A stretch of 64,000 bases of DNA from Anaerobacillus sp. CMMVII. GTDB taxonomy: Bacteria; Bacillota; Bacilli; Bacillales; Anaerobacillaceae. Below, piece after piece: positions 54,434 through 62,970 of this stretch (position 1 is its first letter; the number at the start of each line of letters is the position of its first letter). Location of the stretch: NCBI RefSeq assembly GCF_025377685.1, contig NZ_JACEHK010000008.1:248001-312000 (forward strand). The letters are read 5' to 3'. Below the pieces are notes generated by a model, which worked only from the letters and a program-made list of their open reading frames with translations, made no database searches and was not told the origin of the DNA. Position numbers and translations under genes: made by a program.

Positions 54434-54553
54434 AAAGCGTAAGCGCCCCGATTAGCCCCGACAAGCAAATGTTCTGCCAGGAAAAAGTGCGTTTTTCACT
54501 TTTTATCTGGCAGGTTATTTGACCTCGAGGGGCTGGGCGCTAGAGCTAGACTA
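54434..54553 (-). repeat. Family 1 repeat, copy D (inverse)
   Basis: Minus strand reads TCTAGCTCTAGCGCCCAGCC, CTCGAGGTCAAATAACC, then a CTGCCAG...CTGGCAG hairpin where copy C has CTTCGAG...CTCGAAG, and ends CGGGGCTAATCGGGGCGC. The stem bases differ from copy C but still pair. Confidence 0.85.
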
Positions 54554-54609
54554 TAACTGTAATTAATTTTATCAACAGGTAGGAAAACTTGATAATTTCC
54601 TAAACAACA

Positions 54610-54647
54610 AAAAGTAGGGGTGATTGAAGGTAATCACCCCTACTTTT
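54610..54647. terminator. Terminator of the TolB-like gene
   Basis: Perfect 16-bp stem AAAAGTAGGGGTGATT (54610-54625) with its complement (54632-54647); serves the minus-strand gene at 54649. Confidence 0.9.
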
Positions 54648-54648
54648 G

Positions 54649-55890
54649 TTATTCACCTTGGTAAATTTCAATCGCATCGACATTTTTTAGCAATTCTGAG
54701 GCTTCAGTACCATCAGGATTGGCAATCCAGAGTGTTCGATCCTGATCAGTAATAGAGGTACCTCTTAACCAAACCAATTTTTCTTCGGGTCTAAAAATTT
54801 GTGGTTGATAATCTCCGTAGCCTTTTGGTGGCTTTGTTATGTCTACTTGTTGATTTGTCTCAATATTTATCGAATACAATGATGGTAACGGATGCTCGCT
54901 AAAGTCGTTTGACCATTCTCTTTCTTCAATTCTCGAGGTCACAATCATTTTGTCGTTTACCCAGTCAAAATCCAAATCAGCAAAATTAGGTGGGGTATAT
55001 GTTCCTGAAACTGGCATCTCGCGAATTTTTAAATCTTTATCTTTGAAGCCAAACACGATACGACCACCTCCTGCAATAAAAGCAAGTGTCTCACTGAAGG
55101 GTGCCCATTTTGGTTTTCCCACACCTAAAATCACCTCATCTAACACTTCAAAATCCTTTCCATTACTAGAAATGATACATAGCATATTACTATCCATCGA
55201 CCATGAAGCGGTCGGTGAAACAATAAAGGAAATCCATTTATTACTAGGAGAGTATGAAAAGTCACGAGCGTACACAGCTATAATTTGTTTCTCCCCGATA
55301 CCAATTTCCTTTGGTAGCGTAAAAAAATGGTTAACCCCTCCAAACAGCACAATGTCTTCATATTGATCATTTACTTTTTTCTTGAATAAACTTGCGCTTG
55401 ACCATCCGTCTGGTCGGAGAACGCCTGCTGAAGAGAGGAGAAATCCACTTCCGTCAGGGAGCCATGCGTAATCATCAACACCGGTTGCAATGTTATAGAA
55501 CTTTTTAAAATCTGAAATGTTTAAAATTCCTTTATTATTAAAAGCGATAACATGTTTATTTGGTGCCCAGCTTGGGGAGTAGCCATCGTAAAAAATCTTT
55601 TTGCTTTGCTTTGTTTCAATTTGATAAGCCCAAACCTCGACCTGCTGCTCATTTTTATGGAATTCAGAAGGAGCCTCAGTTTGATATAATAACCACTTTC
55701 CATCTTTGGACCAATTCGGTGTAGCAAAAACTTTACCTGTCGACGTTATTTGTTCTTCCTCATTGTTATGAAAAATCCATAGATCGCCATCTCTAATAAA
55801 ACCAGCTTGTAATTTTTCTGCGGTCCCAAAGGCGACAGTAGGTGGCGCAAGTAAAGAAAAAACAATCATTAGAATTAATAATCTAGACAA
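54649..55890 (-). CDS. Secreted TolB/WD40-like beta-propeller protein
   Basis: 413 residues with signal peptide MSRLLILMIVFSLLAPPTVA. Multiple PD40-type blades follow, e.g. GKVFATPNWSKDGKWLLYQT, GYSPSWAPNKHVIAFN, WLPDGSGFLLSS and FSYSPSNKWISFI, as in TolB-like propellers. In Gram-positives these are cell-surface or secreted proteins of mostly unknown partner. TTG start after AGGGGGATTTATT. Monocistronic. Confidence 0.82.
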   Translation of the reverse strand: MSRLLILMIVFSLLAPPTVAFGTAEKLQAGFIRDGDLWIFHNNEEEQITSTGKVFATPNWSKDGKWLLYQTEAPSEFHKNEQQVEVWAYQIETKQSKKIFYDGYSPSWAPNKHVIAFNNKGILNISDFKKFYNIATGVDDYAWLPDGSGFLLSSAGVLRPDGWSSASLFKKKVNDQYEDIVLFGGVNHFFTLPKEIGIGEKQIIAVYARDFSYSPSNKWISFIVSPTASWSMDSNMLCIISSNGKDFEVLDEVILGVGKPKWAPFSETLAFIAGGGRIVFGFKDKDLKIREMPVSGTYTPPNFADLDFDWVNDKMIVTSRIEEREWSNDFSEHPLPSLYSINIETNQQVDITKPPKGYGDYQPQIFRPEEKLVWLRGTSITDQDRTLWIANPDGTEASELLKNVDAIEIYQGE

Positions 55891-55984
55891 AATAAATCCC
55901 CCTAAAAATAATCTTATCTCTAATATCTTTCTTAGTTGGGATATTATGTATGGTTTGGAGTTACTTCAATAAGGGGTCCAATAA

Positions 55985-56010
55985 GGGGTCTGACCCCCAG
56001 TGCTTTAAAG
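55985..56010. repeat. Short palindromic repeat, copy 2 (inverse)
   Basis: Exact inverse copy of 53030-53055, including GGGGTC-T-GACCCC. The two copies flank about 2.9 kb carrying the RDD, GNAT and TolB-like genes. Confidence 0.75.
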
Positions 56011-56067
56011 TGCTAATGAGCGGTTATTTTGTCGCTCGTTTATACAATGCTTGGTTATACTGCACTA

Positions 56068-56112
56068 AAAGTACCTAGTTAACTTATTATATACCTAGGT
56101 ACTTTCCTTTTA
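56068..56112 (+). terminator. Terminator-like hairpin
   Basis: AAAGTACCTAG (56068-56078) pairs with CTAGGTACTTT (56095-56105), then CCTTTTAG. No gene is evident upstream on the plus strand. Confidence 0.55.
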
Positions 56113-56211
56113 GAATGATCGTTATGAATACTAATCTTTACTATGCTCCATAAATAATTTGCACGAACGTTTATTAAACAAATTCGCAGATACTTTAATG
56201 AATTTCATAAT

Positions 56212-56370
56212 TCATAACTTCGCTACTAAGTTCTAAATGTAGTGCAGTAGAAACCATTTGCAACTACATTTAGTCGATATAGCTCGGTTAAGGAAATTAT
56301 CAAATTCATTCACTTATCGAATAATATTCTCGTATTTTCAATGATCTTTTGAATGAAGCTACTATTGCAG
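56212..56370. repeat. Diverged intergenic repeat family 3, copy 2
   Basis: Collinear with 41065-41215: TTCATAAT, TTCGCTAC, CCATTTGCAACTACATTTA, TATAGCTCGGTTAAGG, AAATTCATTCACTTAT. The 55891-56443 gap contains only this, the palindromic repeat and the hairpin. Confidence 0.55.
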
Positions 56371-56443
56371 GTATTTTTGTTTTCTTGTTGAAATAAAGAA
56401 TGAGATTATTGGGCTTAATTAACAGTTTTAGGATGTGGATAGG

Positions 56444-56749
56444 ATGAGAGTCGGTTATTGTATTTTAAAGGAAATTGATAGAGGCATATTCATACCGCAG
56501 GCCAACGATTATGGCTTGAAAGAAAGAGAATTTGAAAACTTTATTTTCTATTTAGAAAGGAATGGATACTTAGAAAGGGTTTTGAGTGTTAATGATTATT
56601 TTTCAATAAATGCAGCCCGTTTAACTCAAAAAGGCATTGAGTTATTAGAACAAAATAAAGACAATGAAGAATCATATCCAGAGAGAAAACATTTAAAAAG
56701 TTGGGTGCAAATTGAAAAGGACCTTTATTCAAACGATGCAACAGACTAG
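56444..56749 (+). CDS. YjcQ-like protein
   Basis: 101 residues: MRVGYCILKEIDRGIFIPQA, then ENFIFYLERNGYLERVLSVN and LTQKGIELLEQNKDN. The layout (LKEID...ILxxLxxxGYI...LTxKGxxYLEEN) matches the YjcQ winged-helix family found in Bacillus genomes and prophages. Its function is unknown; DNA binding is plausible from the fold. ATG 56444 chosen over the GTG at 56435. Confidence 0.7.
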   Translation: MRVGYCILKEIDRGIFIPQANDYGLKEREFENFIFYLERNGYLERVLSVNDYFSINAARLTQKGIELLEQNKDNEESYPERKHLKSWVQIEKDLYSNDATD

Positions 56750-56818
56750 TGAACGAGTATGTCGCTTGTAGAAAAGTAGTTGCTAAATTTCAGAGAATTT
56801 TTAAAAAGAGGTGTTTGT

Positions 56819-57385
56819 TTGAGTTGCTTTAACTATGAGAAAGAAACTGAAAGATTGATTATAAGACCATATGAAAAAGAGGATTATACCAATTGGTTAA
56901 CCCAATTTTTGAATAGATTGCCTTCACAACACAAATATGATGAAGGAAAAATAGATATGAGTATTTGTACTGAAGAATGGTTTGGGGATTTGGTGGACAA
57001 GCACCAACAGCTGGCTCTAGAAGATAAAGTTTATGTGTTCGGGGTTTTTCGAAAAGAAGATAATGTCCATTTAGGTGCAATAGATTTCTCGACGATTATG
57101 AGGGATGATTTTCAATGGGCCAGATTTGGGTACTCCATTCATAATCAATTTTGGAGAAATGGATATGGTAAAGAATCAGTAAAAGCAGCAATAAACTTAG
57201 CTTTTGAAAAATTACATTATCATCGCATAGAGGCTCACATTAACCTTGATAATACAGCCTCTATAAAGCTAGCAGAAAGTATTGGAATGGAATATGAATG
57301 CACTAGAAAAGGATTTATATACGAATTTGACGAGTGGACGGATAATCTAGTTTATTTTATAAATTCAGATAGGAAAAAAGGGTAG
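56819..57385 (+). CDS. GNAT family N-acetyltransferase
   Basis: 188 residues. ETERLIIRPYEKEDYTNWLT is the RimJ/RimL-type beginning; the acetyl-CoA loop is FWRNGYGKESVKAAINLAFE and the end HRIEAHINLDNTASIKLAES. TTG 56819 lies after AAAGAGGTG; the upstream frame to 56780 has no ribosome site. Substrate unknown. Confidence 0.87.
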   Translation: MSCFNYEKETERLIIRPYEKEDYTNWLTQFLNRLPSQHKYDEGKIDMSICTEEWFGDLVDKHQQLALEDKVYVFGVFRKEDNVHLGAIDFSTIMRDDFQWARFGYSIHNQFWRNGYGKESVKAAINLAFEKLHYHRIEAHINLDNTASIKLAESIGMEYECTRKGFIYEFDEWTDNLVYFINSDRKKG

Positions 57386-57425
57386 CACTATAAGGGACCT
57401 ACAGAAAAGCCTAATAGGGGGTACT

Positions 57426-57677
57426 ATGAAAAGCTTAAAAAGAATGTCCACTATTTTACTAGTGTTAGGGAGCGTATTTGTTATTTTAGGATTGTTACAG
57501 TCGCTCCCTTTGGAAGCTGTTAAATATGCTGGCTATGTTTATGATGAACTTTATTTAAATAGATCAATTAGGTCTTTTGTTTTTCTTACAACCGGCGGAT
57601 TTTCGTTAGTAGTTGGTTATTTAGTAAAAAAAGTAAATGATGAAGTGAGAGAAGAATATCCTTTCATAAAAAAATAA
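57426..57677 (+). CDS. Small membrane protein, 83 aa
   Basis: Two transmembrane helices (about 10-28 and 49-66) with a loop LEAVKYAGYVYDELYLNRS between them and an acidic C-terminal tail. AGGGGG precedes the ATG. Own terminator. Not recognised. Confidence 0.68.
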   Translation: MKSLKRMSTILLVLGSVFVILGLLQSLPLEAVKYAGYVYDELYLNRSIRSFVFLTTGGFSLVVGYLVKKVNDEVREEYPFIKK

Positions 57678-57684
57678 TGGGCAG

Positions 57685-57711
57685 CGTTCCTAATTATAGG
57701 AACGTTTTTCT
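57685..57711 (+). terminator. Terminator
   Basis: CGTTCCT (57685-57691) pairs with AGGAACG (57698-57704), then T5C. Confidence 0.85.
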
Positions 57712-57785
57712 TTTGTATTCCCAAATAAAAGGGAAATAGTGTTAATATAAAAAAGGAAAGTTTACTAGTTTAAGGGAGGCAAATT

Positions 57786-58235
57786 ATGAAAAAGGTTCTT
57801 GGAATTTTGATTTTATTATATGGACTTACAGCTTGTACGACAAATCCTGATTTTAAATTGTATGAAGGGGGACCTTTAAATATAGCTGTTATCGGAGATG
57901 CACCAGAGGTGAAAGAAGATCAAGTTGTGTTTGAAGAAATAGATTTTGAAGATTTGTTTGATAACAATCTAAAAGCCTATGATGCTGTATTTATTATGGA
58001 AGCAAAGTTACTTGAAGCTTCTCAAGGTAAGTATGCGGATATTTATCTAAATTCAAACCTGCCATTTTTCTTTATTGGTGCAACGACATCTTATCGTCCT
58101 TTTCTAGAACAAGAAGTAACCTATGATAAAGACTTGGATCTAAAGGATGTAAGCAATCATTATGCTATTGGGGTGGAAGAAGAAACCTATTGGTATTTTG
58201 GATATATAATGATGTGGTTAGCGAAGAAAATATAA
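57786..58235 (+). CDS. Lipoprotein, 149 aa
   Basis: Signal peptide MKKVLGILILLYGLTAC with lipobox LTAC (Cys17). The mature part reads LNIAVIGDAPEVKEDQVVFE and KAYDAVFIMEAKLLEASQGK, a Rossmann-like alternation, and ends in a Trp/Tyr-rich EETYWYFGYIMMWLAKK. GGGAGG precedes the ATG. Function unknown; similar short lipoproteins recur in Bacillus. Confidence 0.75.
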   Translation: MKKVLGILILLYGLTACTTNPDFKLYEGGPLNIAVIGDAPEVKEDQVVFEEIDFEDLFDNNLKAYDAVFIMEAKLLEASQGKYADIYLNSNLPFFFIGATTSYRPFLEQEVTYDKDLDLKDVSNHYAIGVEEETYWYFGYIMMWLAKKI

Positions 58236-58434
58236 GGGAAATGTACTCAAGGATTTTTGATAAGGTAGGAAGTAACAGGTAGGGCGTGAGTTTATAGGGT
58301 GGCAATTACTCATTAAAGTAATTGCTTCTTTCTATTTTGGAAGGCTCTCTTCTTAATCATTGAAACACTTTTAGATGTCTGTGACCTGAAAGTCCTTTTA
58401 TAAAAAATTGACTGTAAAAAAAGTAAAAACGAAG

Positions 58435-58462
58435 TGTAACATTTTCTGCGTTTATTCGTTAT
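58435..58462 (+). promoter_or_regulatory. ECF-type promoter upstream of the sigma gene
   Basis: TGTAAC (58435-58440), 16 bp, CGTTAT (58457-58462): the -35/-10 pair and spacing typical of extracytoplasmic-function sigma factors, 24 bp before the sigma gene, so autoregulation is likely. Confidence 0.75.
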
Positions 58463-58485
58463 AGGGGTGAGAGGAGGATCAGAGC

Positions 58486-59033
58486 TTGAAGCGTAGCAGG
58501 AAAGACAAACTTGATGAAATCTATAGGGAACATGCAAAATCACTTTACTATTATTTATACCGGCTTTCTGGATCCTCCCATATTGCAGAAGATCTAGTTC
58601 AAGAAACCTTTTACAAAGCAACGATTTCGCTATCATTTTATCAAGATTATGAGGTAGAAGCTGGTTGTTTAAAGTTGCCAGACATGCCTATCTAGATGAA
58701 TGGAGAAAAAGAAAAAGGTGGGAATGGGTTCCGTTTATCGAAACCGTTCACAAACGAAATGAAATGTTAAGTCCTTATGAGCAACCGGAAGACTATGCGA
58801 TGAGTAGAGAAAGCGAAAGTGAAATGGACGATATTTATAAACAATTGAACGAGACGTATCGGACAATTCTCTATTTACGTGAAAAAGAAGAATTGACGTA
58901 TCAAGAAATTTCAGCTGTCCTAGATTTAAATGAAAATCAAGTGAAGGTAACACTTCATCGGGCACGGAAACGGCTGCATGACTTAGCAATAAAAAGTCAT
59001 TTATATGAAAGGAATGAAAACAATGACAATTGA
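58486..59033 (+). pseudogene. ECF sigma factor, one frameshift
   Basis: TTG start after GAGGAGG. Region 2 reads HAKSLYYYLYRLSGSSHIAE and DLVQETFYKAT; region 4 reads LREKEELTYQEISAVLDLNE and QVKVTLHRARKRLHDL. The frame breaks near 58661-58663; one T more gives EAWLFKVARHAYLDEWRKRK and a normal protein of about 182 residues. It overlaps the anti-sigma gene by 11 bp and has an ECF promoter in front. Confidence 0.87.
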
Positions 59034-60008
59034 GTGGAATGAGAAAAAAGAAAAGAAAGTATTGAGACGGTATCGATTTTTCTTAACGCTACGAATTATC
59101 CGAGTAGCATTTATGGTCTTATTCCTTTTTTGGGCATATATGATGGTTGTAACAATCGGTTATTTTCATTCAACGAAAGGAGAAAAGTTAATAGCGTATT
59201 CTCAGCTAGCTATTGACTGGCAGTATCCAGGAATCTCTAGTGGATTTGGGAACCAGTTTGATGAGATTTCGCCGATCCTGACACAAAAAGCATCTATCCC
59301 AATTTATCGTAAATTAGGTAAAGAAGAAAAAGATGTAGGCTATCTTCATGTGAAAAAACCGTTGATGACAGGGATGACTCAGCTGGATTTTGAATTCTAT
59401 CAAAAGAGTGATGAACCTAAATTTCATTTTTGGCTCCCGTTTCATCCAGAAACAGGTGAAAAATTAGAAGCAAACGAACATACAGGTGTTGGGATACGTT
59501 AGAAAAAATTCATGAAGGTACAGTAGCTGATTTCGCTTTTTCAACAAAACATTATTTTACCACTAATGAGCTGTTTGATCTTTTAGAGGGCTATGATCTT
59601 ACGATTAATTGGATGCCTATTTATATGGGAGAATTAGATCGTTTTTCAGAAGGTTGGTGGGGGAGTGATAATAGTATCTCCGTTGGACCTTGGGGATTAA
59701 CACATGGAAGTGAATTTAGAAGCGATTATCATGAAGGCTTCAGAGCAAATCCTGCAAGAGAAAATATTGAAGTAATCGAAAGACTGATGATCAACAATAT
59801 GAAGCAAATTTATAAAGAGGATCAGAAGTTGACAGAAGCAATATTTAATACAAAGCATTTTGAAGAACGCATTCAGTTCATCGAAGAAAATGGATTTTTA
59901 GTTTATGGAGCAGTTGTGACTGGTCCGACAAAAGAATTATTAAGATTGAAAGAGTTAGAAGAAATCCAGGGTGTGCAGTTGGGAGAAATAACATTTTGGA
60001 ATTGGTAG
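59023..60008 (+). pseudogene. Anti-sigma factor with Sigma_reg_N/Sigma_reg_C domains, one frameshift
   Basis: ATG 59023 inside the end of the sigma gene, after AAAGGAATG. Cytoplasmic N-terminus (MTIEWNEKKEKKVLRRYRFF), one membrane helix (about 22-45, VAFMVLFLFWAYMMVVTIGY), then an extracytoplasmic domain ending in YGAVVTGPTKELLRLKELEE, the pattern of sigma-regulatory N- and C-terminal domains. The frame breaks at 59489-59493; one T more gives GVWDTLEKIHEGTVADFAFS. About 328 residues in total. Confidence 0.85.
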
Positions 60009-60017
60009 TTTTTGGCC

Positions 60018-60048
60018 AGCGTTGCTGTATGGTAACGCTTTTTTTTTA
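60018..60048 (+). terminator. Terminator of the sigma/anti-sigma operon
   Basis: AGCGTT (60018-60023) and AACGCT (60034-60039) with T9 after it. Confidence 0.85.
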
Positions 60049-60081
60049 GGATAAGAATGTATAAAATTTCAACGCAATATC

Positions 60082-60386
60082 TGTCTAGCTCCAAGACACA
60101 TCAATGAAGTTACTTTATTGCAGGTTTTGCGACGAGTAAACGAAGTGACGCAGGAGCACCGCCCAGCCCCTCGAGGTCAAATAACCTTCGAAAGAAAAAG
60201 TGAACTTCCTTTTTCCTAGAATAAAAGTGAAAGAGCACAATTTTTTTCTCGAAGAACATTTGCTTGTCGCTGCTCCTGCGGTTACTCGTCGCAAAAAAAA
60301 GCACCTGCTCCTGCGGTTACTCGTCGCAAAGCAGAGAAGTACCCCGAGGAAGTTACTTGGCTACCCAGGGCGCTTGCGCTTTTCTT
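60082..60386 (+). repeat. Family 1 repeat, copy E (expanded)
   Basis: Longest copy. It carries the same ACACATCAATGAAGTTACTT insert as copy A near its left end, the AAAGTGAACTT and AAAAGTG...CAC hairpins in the middle, and two tandem GCTCCTGCGGTTACTCGTCG modules (also found in family 2) before the GCGCTTGCGCTTTTCT end. Frames inside it are not genes. It fills most of 60049-60546. Confidence 0.85.
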
Positions 60387-60546
60387 GTGATTATCTCCAT
60401 GAAAATGTTCAAGATAGTGACGGGCTTTAAATAAAATATTTTTAAAATCAAGGATTTAATAGAATAACAGAGAATAAATTATATAACTGTATGTGCGTCA
60501 AATACTTCTTAATTTGTAAATAAAACAGAAAAGGGTGGATGAACTT

Positions 60547-60984
60547 TTGTCTATTAGGAGAATTAAACAAGAACATATTGCTGAGTGTACGAAGCTATAT
60601 ATGGAGGTTTTTAATGGTGAGCCTTGGAATGACAATTGGACGTTAGAAACGGCAACTGAAAGATTGCATGATATTTTTATTTCGCCCAATTTTGAAGGAG
60701 TTTTCTATCTGGAGGAAGGTCATATAAAAGGTGCGATTTTCGGCAACTATGAACAATTTTTTGATGGGAAACATTATAACCTAAGAGAAATGTTTGTAGC
60801 AAAAGATGTTCAAGGCCAAGGGATAGGAAGTAAAATGCTTGCAAAATTAGAAGGGAATTTAAAAGAGCATGGAATAACTACTCTAATTTTATTTACCTCT
60901 AAAGGAAATAAGACAAGTCAGTTCTATTTAAATAATGGCTTTAATGAATGGACGAGTATGGCGATGATGGGGAAAGATATTTAA
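60547..60984 (+). CDS. GNAT family N-acetyltransferase
   Basis: 145 residues: the acetyl-CoA loop is DVQGQGIGSKMLAKLEGNLK (Q-x-x-G-x-G) and the C-terminal NKTSQFYLNNGFNEWTSMAM is usual for GNATs. TTG 60547 lies eight bases after AAGGGTGG; the GTG at 60535 overlaps that site. Substrate unknown. Confidence 0.87.
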   Translation: MSIRRIKQEHIAECTKLYMEVFNGEPWNDNWTLETATERLHDIFISPNFEGVFYLEEGHIKGAIFGNYEQFFDGKHYNLREMFVAKDVQGQGIGSKMLAKLEGNLKEHGITTLILFTSKGNKTSQFYLNNGFNEWTSMAMMGKDI

Positions 60985-61020
60985 TTGACAATTCGATATG
61001 GTATTTGGTTCATTACATAG

Positions 61021-61054
61021 AGTCCGATTAGTTTATTCTAATTGGGCTTTTTTT
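61021..61054 (+). terminator. Terminator
   Basis: AGTCCGATTAG pairs with CTAATTGGGCT (one G-U, one mismatch), followed by T7. Confidence 0.75.
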
Positions 61055-61162
61055 AAAGCTTGGTGCAAAGATTTGGCGCTCTATCTTCCACAAAGAGGGA
61101 AAAGTATTGATTTTGTCGTATTACTAAAGAAAGCTTGATAGGATTGAAAGGGGAATTATAGA

Positions 61163-61465
61163 GTGAAAAAGATTTTTAGGAATACTATTTTTTCAATATT
61201 AACCATTATTTTCGTTGCTTTTTCCCCATGGATTACAGAGGGGGTTGCTGAAAATAGGGCAATATCAGCATTTGAGAATAAACAAAAAGGGGTTATGGAT
61301 GGTTGTGGATTTAATTGCGAAGGCTGTGGTGTAATTAAGTCTACAAAAGTTGCTTTTGGCTACAGAGTTGAAATTGAATATGCCTGTGGTCTGTTAGAGG
61401 CAGATCTAAAAGAGTATCACCAATATAAAACGTTATTTGTTTCTTTTTTAGGGACTGTTCATTAA
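61163..61465 (+). CDS. Exported cysteine-containing small protein, 100 aa
   Basis: N-terminal signal sequence or anchor (KKIFRNTIFSILTIIFVAFS) followed by a short domain with CGFNCEGCG and a further Cys (YACG). The four cysteines outside the membrane could form disulfides or bind metal. GTG start after AAAGGGGAA. It precedes the HIT gene by 14 bp and may share its transcript. Not recognised. Confidence 0.65.
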   Translation: MKKIFRNTIFSILTIIFVAFSPWITEGVAENRAISAFENKQKGVMDGCGFNCEGCGVIKSTKVAFGYRVEIEYACGLLEADLKEYHQYKTLFVSFLGTVH

Positions 61466-61479
61466 TGGAGGAATAGGTT

Positions 61480-61923
61480 ATGGATTGCTTGGGATGCATG
61501 TTAGCAAATAAATACATACCAGTAAATGTGGTGTATGAAAATCAATTTGTTTGTTGTATTTTAGACCATGAGCCATTTAATGAGGGCCACGTGTTAATAA
61601 TACCTAAAGAACATTTTATTGATGTAGATGAACTAAATTTAGAAACATCGAATGCAGTTATGAATGCAGCAAAAACACTCTCAAAGGCGATAAAGACATT
61701 GTATAAACCCGATGGAATAACTATATGTCAAAACGGAGGTGTATTTAATGACTTGTCTCATTTCCATATGCACATCATACCGAGATACAAACATCAATCG
61801 TTTGCTAATTTTTACCTTGAAGAACCCCTAAGTAATGAAGTTGCTAAAAGTAAACTAGTTGCTACCAGGGATGAATTAGTAGGGGTTATCAATAGTGCCT
61901 CCTCACCGAAAGAAAGGAGTTAA
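61480..61923 (+). CDS. HIT family hydrolase
   Basis: 147 residues. The histidine-triad motif is HFHMHIIPR, with an upstream NEGHVLIIPKEHF and the N-terminal CLGCMLANKYIPVNVVYENQ (Zn-binding CxxC typical of this branch). Family members hydrolyse nucleotide phosphoramidates or dinucleoside polyphosphates. GGAGGAATAGGTT precedes the ATG. Next gene starts 3 bp after its stop. Confidence 0.92.
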   Translation: MDCLGCMLANKYIPVNVVYENQFVCCILDHEPFNEGHVLIIPKEHFIDVDELNLETSNAVMNAAKTLSKAIKTLYKPDGITICQNGGVFNDLSHFHMHIIPRYKHQSFANFYLEEPLSNEVAKSKLVATRDELVGVINSASSPKERS

Positions 61924-61925
61924 TT

Positions 61926-62167
61926 ATGCCAGCAGAAATTATTTTTTTAACGTTAGTTTTCGGTCTAAGTATCTTACTTGTAGTCTTAATGTATAAAAGT
62001 GTAAAAAAAGGGATTTCTGGTTTGAAATTAATGTTACTTGCAATAAACATTACGTTAGTTGGCGGAATTATCGCTATAGATAGTCATTCAAGTCTAGGTG
62101 GATTTGAATATTTATTGTAGTAGTAGGTCTAGTATTATCAATTATAGGTTCTGGAAAGAAAGATTAA
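61926..62167 (+). pseudogene. Small two-to-three TM membrane protein, one frameshift
   Basis: ATG 61926 just after the HIT gene, with GAAAGGAG. Two helices (FLTLVFGLSILLVVLMYKSV and LMLLAINITLVGGIIAI) are followed, after one more T in 62111-62113, by FIVVVGLVLSIIGSGKKD and stop 62167. About 80 residues. Not recognised; operon with the HIT gene. Confidence 0.7.
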
Positions 62168-62288
62168 TTTTTTTTTGAAAATCTATAATTATTGTTATTA
62201 GATCAATAGAGAAAAACAATAAATGATCGTATGGACGAAAGTAAACGTAAGGGCTAAATCAATTCTTTCAAGCTTAAGCATTACCATG

Positions 62289-62875
62289 AAGTTCTATTGA
62301 AGGGAAAAAATACTTTCCACAATAATGATTTTAGTCATTCTTCTAACAGCCTGTTCAAACCAACAACCGTCTATTGAACTAGTAAGGTCTTCGGTCGAAA
62401 TAAATGATGATGTTGAAGGTAGTTTGGTATTTAAGGAGCAAACAGGAGAACAGGTGACACATACGACGCTTCATTATCAATTTGTTTAAAAAAATACTGG
62501 GACTAAAACTATTGGTGGTAGGGAGTTTCCTGAAAAAGGGATAAATTTCAAGATTGTTCCAAAAAAAACTGAAACAGGTTTCTGAAGAAGTAATGAGAAA
62601 AAACATATTTGATGAAGTTATCTCGCAAAATGCAGTTTTGTTGGCACGGAGACAGTAAGAAGTCTCACTCCAACTCTTTCACCAGATACTGAGGGACAAT
62701 ATTCAATTCAATATTATTTAGGGGCAAATGAAAAGAATGATTTTTACAAAGTTGCTCCTTCTGAAGATAAATTAGATGCGTTGCAAAAATATGCGATGGA
62801 TGCAATCTTAATTGTTCATGTTAAAGATCGAGAAATAGCTCGTTTTGACCTAGGAACCACCGCTCAAATAAATTG
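62289..62875 (+). pseudogene. Lipoprotein gene with several frame breaks
   Basis: A lipoprotein signal (KILSTIMILVILLTAC, lipobox LTAC) is followed by SNQQPSIELVRSSVEINDDV, an in-frame TAA near 62490, NTGTKTIGGREFPEKGINF, a shift at the A7 run near 62562-62568 to KLKQVSEEVMRKNIFDE, and another shift near 62620 to CSFVGTETVRSLTPTLSPDT and QYSIQYYLGANEKNDFY, ending EIARFDLGTTAQIN. Corrected length about 195 residues. This gene has more breaks than any other here, so true decay is more likely than for the single-break genes. Confidence 0.75.
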
Positions 62876-62970
62876 AACTGGACTGTTTTGATTTTTTCAC
62901 AGTAGTAATACAAGCACCATAACTTCTAGACGATTGTATACATAGATTAAACTGAGTCTGGAGGGATGAG

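Noticed and set aside
60240-60345. Possible CRISPR-like tandem repeat
   Set aside because: Only two copies of a 20-bp module a few bases apart, with no spacers of constant length and no cas genes.
60200-60430. Open frame of 76 codons with repeated residues
   Set aside because: The repeated peptide comes from tandem copies of the GCTCCTGCGGTTACTCGTCG module inside repeat copy E.
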